A DNA stretch of 15,845 bases from DASZZV01 sp035544835 (GCA_035544835.1 DASZZV010000471.1:1-15845); one strand, 5' to 3'; counted from the stretch's first letter, positions 5,742 to 12,664 are shown. The notes: a model not told the origin generated them from the letters alone. Numbers and translations are program-made.

Positions 5742-8348
5742 CTACTCTCCTAACCGTCTCTTCCACTCGTGCAGTCTGTTCAGGGCCTCGATCGGAGAGA
5801 TGCCGTCCAGGTCGGTCTCCGCCAGCTCACGGGCAACGCGCTGGGGCATCGTTTCGAAGAGTCCCATCTGCTGGTGCGACTCCGGTTTTCCCGGGTCACT
5901 GACCCTGGTCGCGTCGACGACTTCGCGCTCCTTTTTCTCGAGGGTTCGCAGCACCTGCCGCGATCTCTCGATCACCTGCTGCGGGATTCCCGCCAGCTTT
6001 GCCACCTGAATGCCATAACTCTTATCCGCGGCTCCGGGAACCACTTTGTGAAGGAAGATGATCTGGTCGTTCCACTCTTTCACCGCCACGTTCATATTTG
6101 TGATGCGGCTTCTCGAGTTCGCCAGGTCGGTCAGCTCGTGGTAATGGGTGGCAAAGAGCGTGATGGCGGCCCGGCTGGCGGTGTCGTGCAGGAACTCGAC
6201 AATGGCCCAGGCCAGCGAAAGGCCGTCAAAGGTGGCCGTGCCTCGCCCCACTTCGTCGAGAACAATGAGCGAGCGGTTCGTAGCGTTGTTGAGAATGTTG
6301 GCGGTCTCATGCATCTCGACCATGAACGTGGACTCGCCGCGGGCCAGATTGTCAGAAGCGCCCACCCGCGTGAAGATGCGATCGAAGATCCCGAGCCGAG
6401 CCTGCGTAGCTGGTACGAAGCTGCCGATCTGGTTGAGTAGAACGATCAGCGCCACCTGGCGGAGGTACGTCGACTTTCCGCCCATGTTCGGTCCGGTGAT
6501 GATGTGGATGCCGTTTCGATCGCGGTCGATGTCGGTGTCGTTGGGGATGAAACGCCGCGTCAGCGTCTCGATGACCGGATGACGTCCATCCGTAATACAG
6601 AGCTCGAAAGCTGGTGACAGCTGCGGACGAATGTATCTTTGCTTGATGGCCAGCGTCGCCAGAGCGCTGAGCGAGTCGATGTCCGCGGCGGCCCGCCCGG
6701 TGTTCAGGATGCGTTGGGAGTGGTCTGAAATGAAGCCAAGCAGCTCTTCGAAAAGCGCTTCCTCAATGGCCAGCGACTTCTCCTCGGCCCCGAGGATCTT
6801 CTCTTCCAGTACTTTCAGTTCCGGCGTGATGAAGCGCTCGGCGTTGACCAGCGTCTGCTTACGGATGTAATCGGGAGGCACCTTGCCCAGATTCGTCTTC
6901 GATACCTCGAGGTAATAGCCGAACACGCTGTTGAAGCGGACCTTCAATGAAGTGATGCCGGTGCGTACGCGCTCCCCCTCCTCGATGCGGAGCAGGATCG
7001 ATTTCGAATCGTGAGCGATACCGCGCAGGGCGTCGAGCTCGGCATGAACACCGGCGCGAATCACGCCGCCATCGCGGAGCGTCACCGGCGCGGATGGCTC
7101 GACGGTGGCGGTGATTCGATCCCGAACGTCCTGAAGAACATCGAGGCTGTCGCGAAGCCTCAGCAGCAGCGGACCGGCCAGGTCACGCATCTTTCCCTTC
7201 AAGTCGGCGATGGCCTCGATTGAGTCCGCCAGAGCCAGCGTTTCACGGGGGCCGGCTGAACGGAGCGTGATCCGAGAGACGAGGCGCTCCAGATCAGCGA
7301 TCCGCGCCATGGCCGAGATCATGGCGTCATGGGTGAGACGCGATCGCGTCATTTCGTCGACGGCATCGTGACGATCGAAGATCGAGTCGTGGTCGCGAAG
7401 CGGACGGCAAATCCACCGGCGCAGCGCCCGCGCTCCCATCGCCGTCTGGGTCTGATTGACGATGCCCCACAGCGTTGCCCGCGCCCGCGAGTCTCTCGAC
7501 TCGAAAATCTCGAGGTTGTCGAGAGTCGACGAATCGAGCAGAAGGCATTCGGCATCGCTCTCGGCGCGAAGGCTCGACACGTGCGTCAGTTCTCGTTTGT
7601 AGCTGGTGGTCGCATAACGAAGAGCAGCTCCGGCTGCCGCGATCCTCTCATCCCCTTTTTCAAGGCCGAATCCGCGCAGGGTCTGGGTATGGAAGTGCCG
7701 CGTCAGATACTCTTCGGCGCGCTCAGAATCGAACGACGATCCATCAAGCGGAGTGGGCGCCAGACCAAGCGCAGACATTTGCTCGGAGATGTCATCCCCC
7801 GCTTCGGAGGCAAAAATGACTTCGCGCGGGGAGTAGCGGGCGACATCATCGCGAAACCGAGGGTCGGCAATCCCGCTGTATCTGGTCACGAAAAAATCGC
7901 CGGTGGACGAATCGAGGTAAGCGGCACCGGTCGACTCCGCGGCCGGTGCCCAGGCCAGCAGATAACAGCTGCCAGCGTCGATGATGGAACCATCGATGGC
8001 TGTGCCGGGCGTCACGATGCGCACGATCTCTCGTCTGACCAGTCCTTTGGCCTGTGACGCCTCTTCGGTCTGCTCGCAGATAGCAACGCGGAAGCCACGG
8101 CGGATCAGACGGGCGATGTACTGCTCGGCGGCGTGGTAGGGAACACCGCACATCGGAAACTCCGACTCCCCACCCTTGCCTCGGGCGGTCAATACGAGGT
8201 CGAGGATCGGCGCGGCTCTCTTGGCATCTTCGAAAAACATTTCGTAGAAGTCGCCCAGGCGGTAAAAGAGGATGGCGTCAGGAACCTGGCGCTTGATCTC
8301 GAGGTATTGCTCGAGCATCGGAGTGAGTTTCAGCGTTGATGGAGGCAT
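5742..8348 (-). CDS. mutS: DNA mismatch repair protein MutS
   Basis: This is full-length MutS (868 residues), the ATPase clamp that recognises mismatches and recruits MutL. The mismatch-reading Phe-x-Glu motif is at GDFYEMF (Phe34, Glu36). The core and clamp domains run through the middle. The ATPase has Walker A GPNMGGKST (619-627), the GESTFMVEM segment, Walker B LIVLDEVGRGT (Asp698/Glu699) and ATHYHEL. Near the C-terminus QMGLF (827-831) fits the QxxLF sliding-clamp-binding motif, and a dimerisation-like helix ends the protein. It lies 18 nt after the small TM-protein gene and 4 nt before nagZ. The ATG at 8348 has no strong Shine-Dalgarno, so coupling to the upstream gene is likely; ATG at residue 11 is an alternative. 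Confidence 0.97.
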   Translation of the reverse strand: MPPSTLKLTPMLEQYLEIKRQVPDAILFYRLGDFYEMFFEDAKRAAPILDLVLTARGKGGESEFPMCGVPYHAAEQYIARLIRRGFRVAICEQTEEASQAKGLVRREIVRIVTPGTAIDGSIIDAGSCYLLAWAPAAESTGAAYLDSSTGDFFVTRYSGIADPRFRDDVARYSPREVIFASEAGDDISEQMSALGLAPTPLDGSSFDSERAEEYLTRHFHTQTLRGFGLEKGDERIAAAGAALRYATTSYKRELTHVSSLRAESDAECLLLDSSTLDNLEIFESRDSRARATLWGIVNQTQTAMGARALRRWICRPLRDHDSIFDRHDAVDEMTRSRLTHDAMISAMARIADLERLVSRITLRSAGPRETLALADSIEAIADLKGKMRDLAGPLLLRLRDSLDVLQDVRDRITATVEPSAPVTLRDGGVIRAGVHAELDALRGIAHDSKSILLRIEEGERVRTGITSLKVRFNSVFGYYLEVSKTNLGKVPPDYIRKQTLVNAERFITPELKVLEEKILGAEEKSLAIEEALFEELLGFISDHSQRILNTGRAAADIDSLSALATLAIKQRYIRPQLSPAFELCITDGRHPVIETLTRRFIPNDTDIDRDRNGIHIITGPNMGGKSTYLRQVALIVLLNQIGSFVPATQARLGIFDRIFTRVGASDNLARGESTFMVEMHETANILNNATNRSLIVLDEVGRGTATFDGLSLAWAIVEFLHDTASRAAITLFATHYHELTDLANSRSRITNMNVAVKEWNDQIIFLHKVVPGAADKSYGIQVAKLAGIPQQVIERSRQVLRTLEKKEREVVDATRVSDPGKPESHQQMGLFETMPQRVARELAETDLDGISPIEALNRLHEWKRRLGE

Positions 8349-8366
8349 TGAGGGCTCAAGGGCGCG

Positions 8367-8732
8367 TCATCGAAGCACGGCATTGCGAATCTTCAGCGGA
8401 CGCCCGGTCGTCGCATCGAGCTCCACGACCACGGCCTCTCTCAAAGCCGACCGCTCCTCGGAATCACAGAGCACCAGCCATCGAGAGGAGGCACCGTCGT
8501 CCCCTTTTGTTGCATAGGTCACGTGAACGACCTCGTAGGTACGGTAGCGCTCCGGATTGCTCGCCTGAAGATAGGTGATGGCCTGTTTTCCGGCGGCAGC
8601 CTGATCGATCCGCCCGCTGGGACGTGACGGATCGCCGGCTCCCCGCAGAAAGAAAAAAAGGAGCACCGAAACGCAGATCCAGAGTGGATAGAGAACCCAG
8701 AAGCGCTTCTCGAGGAAAGACCGCAGAGTCAC
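8367..8732 (-). CDS. Small single-TM protein upstream of mutS
   Basis: This 121-residue protein starts MTLRSFLEKRFWVLYPLWIC, with a single hydrophobic segment at about 11-29 (ending VSVLLFFFLR). A soluble C-terminal domain follows: QAITYLQASNPERYRTYEV, VHVTYATKGDDGASSRWLVLCD, then VVVELDATTGRPLKIRNAVL. The last part resembles small PepSY-like or cystatin-like folds that end with 'vdaxtGe', but that is only a resemblance. The frame is open further upstream, but GTG at 8732 is chosen because everything before it overlaps the ACP gene antisense. No Shine-Dalgarno precedes this GTG; a -10-like TATTAT lies exactly 7 nt before it, so a leaderless mRNA is likely. It heads the mutS-nagZ operon. Confidence 0.65.
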   Translation of the reverse strand: MTLRSFLEKRFWVLYPLWICVSVLLFFFLRGAGDPSRPSGRIDQAAAGKQAITYLQASNPERYRTYEVVHVTYATKGDDGASSRWLVLCDSEERSALREAVVVELDATTGRPLKIRNAVLR

Positions 8733-8733
8733 G

Positions 8734-8750
8734 GCGGGTATAATACCCGC
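8734..8750. promoter_or_regulatory. Palindromic bidirectional -10 region, predicted leaderless promoter pair
   Basis: GCGGGTATAATACCCGC is a perfect 17-bp palindrome around A8742. On the plus strand TATAAT (8739-8744) is followed by 7 nt (ACCCGCA) and the ACP ATG. On the minus strand TATTAT (8745-8740) is followed by 7 nt (ACCCGCC) and the GTG of the TM protein. Transcription would thus start at or next to each start codon, with the two starts 18-20 bp apart. No good -35 hexamer is visible at 16-18 nt on either side. Because both -10 elements occupy the same bases, only one polymerase could use the site at a time. The palindrome may alternatively, or also, be a repressor operator. Confidence 0.65.
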
Positions 8751-8751
8751 A

Positions 8752-8994
8752 ATGGATCGCGCCTCCCTTCTGCAGAAAATCGAATCTATCTTACGCGCTG
8801 AAAAGAGCATATCGGAAGGGCCGATCGACGCCGAAATGCAACTGGCCGACCTGGGATTCGACTCACTCGACGCCCTCAACCTCCTCTTCATTCTCGAAGA
8901 GACGTTCAAAATCTCCATTCCAGACGATGTGGCTCGCAAAATCCGGACGATGAATGACATGGTCGGCGCGGTGCAGGACCTTCTCCCATCGTAG
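8752..8994 (+). CDS. Acyl carrier protein
   Basis: This 80-residue acidic protein has the acyl-carrier fold. The attachment motif is ADLGFDSLDALNLLFILEE, with Ser38 of D-S-L as the expected 4'-phosphopantetheine site. Helix III follows as IPDDVARKIRTMNDMVGAVQDLL. It should carry acyl chains for the ketosynthase encoded immediately downstream. It lacks the near-invariant GADSLDTVEL wording of housekeeping AcpP, so it may serve a dedicated lipid or polyketide step rather than bulk fatty-acid synthesis (inference). The ATG has no Shine-Dalgarno and sits 7 nt after TATAAT, suggesting a leaderless mRNA. Stop TAG is at 8992-8994. Confidence 0.92.
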   Translation: MDRASLLQKIESILRAEKSISEGPIDAEMQLADLGFDSLDALNLLFILEETFKISIPDDVARKIRTMNDMVGAVQDLLPS

Positions 8995-8996
8995 CC

Positions 8997-10226
8997 ATTC
9001 CTTCAAGGCGAAGAGTCGCCATTACTGGGATCGGGATCGTCTCTCCCCTCGGCCGTGGCATCGCCGCGAACCTCGAGGCCGTGCAGAATTCAAGATCGGG
9101 AATCTCGCACCTTCGGAACATTGACACCTCGAACCTGATTTGCAGAATCGGCGGCGAAGTCTCCTCTGAGGCGCTGGAGGGAACCGGTCGCGATCTGGAC
9201 AGATTCTCGCGGCTGGCCATCATCGCCTCGTCCGAGGCAGTGACGCAGGCCCGACTCGACGAGCTGCCGGACAGAGCGCGTATCGCCACGCTTCTCGGTA
9301 CGGGGCTTGGTGGGAGTGAGTCGATGGAGGGCGCGTATCACCGTCTCTATGCCGAGGGGCAGAGTCGCCTTGCACCGGGGACCATCCCGAAGGCGATGTA
9401 CAACGCCGCGACGAGTGCCGTCTCCAGCCTTCATCAGGCTCTCGGTCCGGCGTTCACGACGGTTTCGGCGTGCGCCTCGGCTGCTCACGCCATCGGCCAG
9501 GCTGCTCACTGGATCCGATTCGGAATGGCCGACGCTGTGATCTCGGGCGGATCCGATGCACCGCTCTTTCCTGGCGTGCTTCGTGGCTGGGAAGCTTTGC
9601 GGATTCTTGCGCCTGATAGCGACAGCCCGGCCGAGTCGTGCCGCCCATTCAGCGCCGACCGAAAGGGACTGGTGCTGGCCGAGGGGGCGGCAATCCTGGT
9701 GCTCGAGGAGCTCGAGTCGGCGCGACGGAGAGGGGCCCCCATCCTCGGGGAAATCCTCGGCTCTGGCATGTCGAGCGACGCCGGACATGTCACCGATCCC
9801 TCGCCTGACGGAGCGGCCCGGGCCTTGCGGCTGGCATTGGAGGACGCAGGGATCGACGGAGACGGTGTCGGTTACATCAATGCACACGGAACGGCAACCC
9901 GCGCCAATGATCCCGTGGAGACGGCGGCTATTCGCGCTGTCTTCGGCTCGCGAGCCTCCCTCATTCCGGTCAGCTCGACCAAATCGATGCACGGCCATGC
10001 CATGGGTGCGAGTGCCGCGATCGAGATTGTTTTGTCGCTTCTCGCACTCAACGCCGGCTTCCTGCCTCCGACCATCAACTACCGGGAGAAGGATCCAGCG
10101 TGCGACCTCGATTACGTTCCCAATGTGGCGCGGGAATCCGAAGTCGACACCTTCGTCTCCAATTCTTTCGGCTTCGGCGGAATGAATGGGGTCGTCGTGG
10201 TTCGCACTTCGAGGGGAGTGAGGTGA
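8997..10226 (+). CDS. Beta-ketoacyl-ACP synthase (FabF/KAS II family), non-canonical start
   Basis: This condensing enzyme joins malonyl-ACP to an acyl chain. Counting from ATT at 8997 (409 residues), the Cys-His-His triad is Cys159 in TTVSACASA, His297 in NAHGTATRANDP and His334 in STKSMHGHAMGA, with Lys329. E. coli FabF has C163/H303/K335/H340. The C-terminal loop reads FGFGGMNG, with Met where FabF has Thr. The family N-terminus RRRVAITGIGIVSPLG is encoded from 9006 on, but the frame back to its stop at 8955 has no ATG, GTG or TTG. The first such codon (GTG 9081) would delete this strand. ATT at 8997, two bases after the ACP stop, is the best candidate; a -1 frameshift fusion to the ACP or a sequence error are the alternatives. 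Confidence 0.88.
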   Translation: MPSRRRVAITGIGIVSPLGRGIAANLEAVQNSRSGISHLRNIDTSNLICRIGGEVSSEALEGTGRDLDRFSRLAIIASSEAVTQARLDELPDRARIATLLGTGLGGSESMEGAYHRLYAEGQSRLAPGTIPKAMYNAATSAVSSLHQALGPAFTTVSACASAAHAIGQAAHWIRFGMADAVISGGSDAPLFPGVLRGWEALRILAPDSDSPAESCRPFSADRKGLVLAEGAAILVLEELESARRRGAPILGEILGSGMSSDAGHVTDPSPDGAARALRLALEDAGIDGDGVGYINAHGTATRANDPVETAAIRAVFGSRASLIPVSSTKSMHGHAMGASAAIEIVLSLLALNAGFLPPTINYREKDPACDLDYVPNVARESEVDTFVSNSFGFGGMNGVVVVRTSRGVR

Positions 10227-10263
10227 TTTCAGAGTTTGCGCGACCGATGCATGCGAAATCACC
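10222..10263. other. Perfect 9-bp inverted repeat over the ketosynthase stop
   Basis: GGTGATTTC (10222-10230, containing the TGA stop) and GAAATCACC (10255-10263) flank a 24-nt loop. It lies between the ketosynthase and STAS genes. With no T-tract it may be an mRNA processing/stability hairpin or an operator rather than a terminator. Confidence 0.35.
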
Positions 10264-10338
10264 CGGCACCGGATTTGCTTCGATTTGCAGAGCCTGGTCT
10301 GCCGGACTGAAGCGGCCAGGTGAAATTGAGGAGGCTCA

Positions 10339-10695
10339 GTGATCGTCGAAAAGAAGCATCATGACAACTTCACCATACTTTACGTCGAAGGGCTCATCAA
10401 GCTCGGCGAGAGTGCCGAGTTTTTCTCTTCGGCCCTGGAGAATGTGCTGAAGAACGAGAGCTCGAACGTAATCGTCGACTTCACCAAGATCGATTACATC
10501 GACTCGACCGGTATCGGCGAGCTGGTCGGTTATCTCGGAAAGTTCAGCAACCAGAACAGGAAGCTGATCCTCGTCAATCCCTCGGAGCGGATCCAGAAAC
10601 TTCTCAAGCTGGCAAAGCTCGACACCGTTTTCAAGATCTACGCGAACGAGGAAGCGGCAATTGCAGCGGAGTCAAAAGCAGGAGCGAGGGCGTAG
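10339..10695 (+). CDS. STAS-domain anti-sigma factor antagonist (second copy)
   Basis: This 118-residue single STAS domain has an N-terminal strand FTILYVEGLIKLGES and the loop VIVDFTKIDYIDSTGIGELVGYL. Ser56 (D-S-T-G) is the expected phosphorylation site for an anti-sigma serine kinase. A LILVNPSERIQKLLKLAKLDTVFKIY-type C-terminal half follows. It shares the family architecture with the protein at 690-1049 but differs clearly in sequence. The GTG start has a strong GAGGAGG at 10328-10334, 4 nt away. It follows the ketosynthase by 112 nt on the same strand, so it may be cotranscribed. No cognate kinase or phosphatase lies nearby. Confidence 0.88.
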   Translation: MIVEKKHHDNFTILYVEGLIKLGESAEFFSSALENVLKNESSNVIVDFTKIDYIDSTGIGELVGYLGKFSNQNRKLILVNPSERIQKLLKLAKLDTVFKIYANEEAAIAAESKAGARA

Positions 10696-10740
10696 GCGAT
10701 CGCGAAGCCAGACTCCATAGTTGGGCGTCGTTGTCGTTGT

Positions 10741-11093
10741 TGTCATCCCGAGCGGAGGGACGACGCAGGCGTCGCCGATGAGGGAAAGAAACGTGCTTGT
10801 CATCCTGAGCCGCCGCGGCGAAGGATCTCCAGTGGCAGGATCTGAATTCAGATCGCTATATCTCGAGATCCTTCGCTGCGGCTCAGGATGACAAGCTCGG
10901 TAAAGCCGCGTAGATACTGGAAGTTTCTTAGAAGCCGTTGAAAGGCGGAAGCGTCTTTGCTGAGAGAGATGACACGGAACGACCGAGGGGAGCGGGCGCC
11001 TTCGCCCGCTCTTGAAAGATCGTCTTCCTATGTTCGACCATTTGTCTAATGAGAGCGGGCGAAGGCGCCCGCTCCCCTCGGCTCGGGATGACA
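10741..11093. repeat. Nested palindromic repeat cluster
   Basis: This noncoding gap between the STAS and asparaginase genes is built of inverted repeats. Outer arms: TGTCATCCCGAGC (10741-10753) and GCTCGGGATGACA (11081-11093). Inside lies a first pair, 10795-10829 and 10865-10896, which match when inverted except for a 3-nt indel (GCTTGTCATCCTGAGCCG ... GAAGGATCTC). A second pair, 10983-11011 and 11053-11081, is a perfect 29-bp inverted repeat around 41 nt. Each arm of the second pair also folds alone (GAGCGGGCG-CCTT-CGCCCGCTC). Similar CATCCTGAGC-type repeats are widespread in some bacterial phyla. Open frames here (with CHPEPQRR-like peptides) are translated repeat, not genes. Confidence 0.85.
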
Positions 11094-11132
11094 GCAACAG
11101 CAAACGGGCGCGCGCTGTTTCATATACACCTC

Positions 11133-11162
11133 TTGGCAGCCGCGCTGTAGAAACCGTATCCT
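11133..11162 (+). promoter_or_regulatory. Predicted promoter of the asparaginase operon
   Basis: TTGGCA (11133-11138) and TATCCT (11157-11162) are spaced by 18 nt. A start about 7-10 nt downstream falls within 0-3 nt of the ATG at 11172, which has no standard Shine-Dalgarno. The mRNA may therefore be leaderless or nearly so; a slightly later ATG at 11178 is also possible. Confidence 0.45.
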
Positions 11163-11171
11163 CCCTGAAGC

Positions 11172-12245
11172 ATGCAGATGGAACGACTCGTCAATGTCTA
11201 CCGCGGTCGAGAGATCGAGTCGTTCCATTCCGGTGCCATTGCCGTCGTAGATGCGACAGGACGGTTGGTGGCTCATCTGGGCGATCCTCAACTGAAGACG
11301 TTCCTTCGCTCGGCGGCAAAGCCATTCCAGATCTTGCCGTTGCTCGAAGCGGGTGGCGGAGGCGAATTCGATCTGGCTGGCGAAGAGACAGCGCTCATCT
11401 GTGCTTCGCATGGAGGTACACCGCAACACGTCGCCGTCGCCGCGGCCATTCTGCGAAAGGGTGAGTTCGATGAGTCCGATCTACTCTGCGGCGCTCATGA
11501 CCCCTACGACGAAAAGGCGGCCGCGGAGTTGAGACAAACCGGCGAGCAACCCTCGGCGCTCCACAACAACTGCTCCGGAAAGCACGCTGGGATGCTGTTG
11601 GCGTGTCAGTTGATGGATGCGCCTCCGGCGACATATCTCGAAGCGGATCACCCGCTCCAGAAAGAGATACTCGACGCCATCTGTCGTTTCACCTCGCTCC
11701 CCGCTGCCGAAATCCCACTCGCAATCGACGGATGCGGCGTGCCCTCGTACTACCTGTCGCTCTATCGCGCCGCTTTCGCCTACGCCCGTTTCGCGGCCAC
11801 GAGTCTCGGGATGACAGAGGGCGCCGGTGGGATTCCCGACTACACAGCCAGCGCGCGTGACGTCGTCGGAGCGATGACCTCGCATCCTTTCTACGTTGCA
11901 GGCTCGCAGAGCATGACCACTCCGCTGATGGAGTCGTTCGGAAAACAGGTCCTGGGCAAGGAAGGGGCTGAGGCCTTTTACTCAATGGCCATCTTTCCCA
12001 CCGCCGAGATGAAAAAAGAGCGCCCCGGACTTTTCGGCAGCGGACCAATCGGTGTGGCCCTGAAAGTCGCCGACGGCTCCGCTGTGCGGGCCAGAGACCC
12101 CGTAGTGTTGAGAACGCTGGAGCAGCTTGGAATATCCGTGGCCGATAAACCGCTCCTTCAACAGTATAGAGACCGGCACGTGTATAACGTCGCCGGCCGG
12201 CTCGTCGGCCAGATTCGTGCCGAATTCGAGCTCGAGTTTCTTTAG
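11172..12245 (+). CDS. L-asparaginase, Rhizobium etli AnsA type (PF06089)
   Basis: This 357-residue enzyme hydrolyses L-asparagine to aspartate and ammonia. It belongs to the thermolabile R. etli ReAII class, unrelated to E. coli AnsA/AnsB. Key residues are all present and offset by one from ReAII: Ser47 and Lys50 in RSAAKPFQ, Ser79 in ICASHGG, Cys134/Lys137/His138 in HNNCSGKHAG, and Cys188 in IDGCGVPSY. The Cys/Lys residues are known as the metal site of the class. There is no signal peptide, so it is cytoplasmic. Its TAG stop overlaps the ribosome-binding site of the rhodanese-like gene, indicating an operon. The start at 11172 keeps the family opening RLVNVYRGREIESFHSGAIA. Confidence 0.9.
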   Translation: MQMERLVNVYRGREIESFHSGAIAVVDATGRLVAHLGDPQLKTFLRSAAKPFQILPLLEAGGGGEFDLAGEETALICASHGGTPQHVAVAAAILRKGEFDESDLLCGAHDPYDEKAAAELRQTGEQPSALHNNCSGKHAGMLLACQLMDAPPATYLEADHPLQKEILDAICRFTSLPAAEIPLAIDGCGVPSYYLSLYRAAFAYARFAATSLGMTEGAGGIPDYTASARDVVGAMTSHPFYVAGSQSMTTPLMESFGKQVLGKEGAEAFYSMAIFPTAEMKKERPGLFGSGPIGVALKVADGSAVRARDPVVLRTLEQLGISVADKPLLQQYRDRHVYNVAGRLVGQIRAEFELEFL

Positions 12246-12253
12246 GAGAGTTG

Positions 12254-12664
12254 ATGCGAAGAGTATTGATTCTGGCCTTGCTGATTCCGATGTTGGCCTG
12301 CAGGACGGTTGGAGTGGCCCGGGAAAAGGGCGGTTACGCAATGGTGCGCCCGGCAATAGCCAACGAGATGATTCTCGACAACCGCACCATCATCGTCTTC
12401 GATTTCCGGTCCGAGGCTGAATACGACGGACCCCTCGGGCATGTTGCCGGCGCCCTCTCGACTCCTTTGGATGCGATCGAGTCCCGTTTGCCTCTACTGC
12501 TTCCGTACCAGGCCGGGACCGTGATGGTGTATGCCGACACTGCCGATGAAGCGATTCGAGGAGCCAAGCTGCTCGTCGCCTCCGGCTTTCGGAATGTAGT
12601 CATGATCGACGGCGGAATTCGCGAGTGGATCGATCGCGGTTACCGGACCGTCATTCAACCGTGA
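12254..12664 (+). CDS. Rhodanese-fold lipoprotein lacking the catalytic cysteine
   Basis: This 136-residue protein starts MRRVLILALLIPMLAC, a lipoprotein-like signal with Cys16. A single rhodanese domain follows: IIVFDFRSEAEYDGPLGHVAGALSTPL (47-72) and VVMIDGGIREWIDRGY (115-130). The active-site strand reads VMVYADTADEA, so Ala94 occupies the position of the sulfur-carrying Cys and the usual CxxGxRS loop is lost. It should therefore not be a sulfurtransferase; an envelope binding or scaffold role is only a guess. ATG at 12254 is preferred over the in-frame TTG at 12251 because GGAG (12245-12248) is properly spaced. It lies directly after the asparaginase and 35 nt before the DsbA-like gene. 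Confidence 0.8.
   Translation: MRRVLILALLIPMLACRTVGVAREKGGYAMVRPAIANEMILDNRTIIVFDFRSEAEYDGPLGHVAGALSTPLDAIESRLPLLLPYQAGTVMVYADTADEAIRGAKLLVASGFRNVVMIDGGIREWIDRGYRTVIQP

Noticed and set aside
8975..8994. Classic slippery heptamer for a -1 frameshift at the end of the ACP gene
   Set aside because: No X-XXY-YYZ heptamer is visible before the TAG, so frameshifting is kept only as an alternative to the ATT start.
9090..10262. A 390-residue open frame antisense to the ketosynthase
   Set aside because: It mirrors the ketosynthase codons in GC-rich DNA, shows Arg/His-rich low-complexity composition and no family motif, while the plus strand has the full catalytic set.
10741..11093. CRISPR array
   Set aside because: Repeats are few, inverted and of three different sequences, with no regular spacers and no cas genes.
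10672..11103. Minus-strand open frame with CHPEPQRR-like peptides
   Set aside because: It is the translation of the palindromic repeats, a common false gene in repeat-rich genomes.
11805..11822. TCTCGGGATGACAGAGGG inside the asparaginase, resembling the intergenic repeat core
   Set aside because: Only about a dozen bases match, the reading frame and catalytic residues are intact, and no second arm is nearby; chance is likely.
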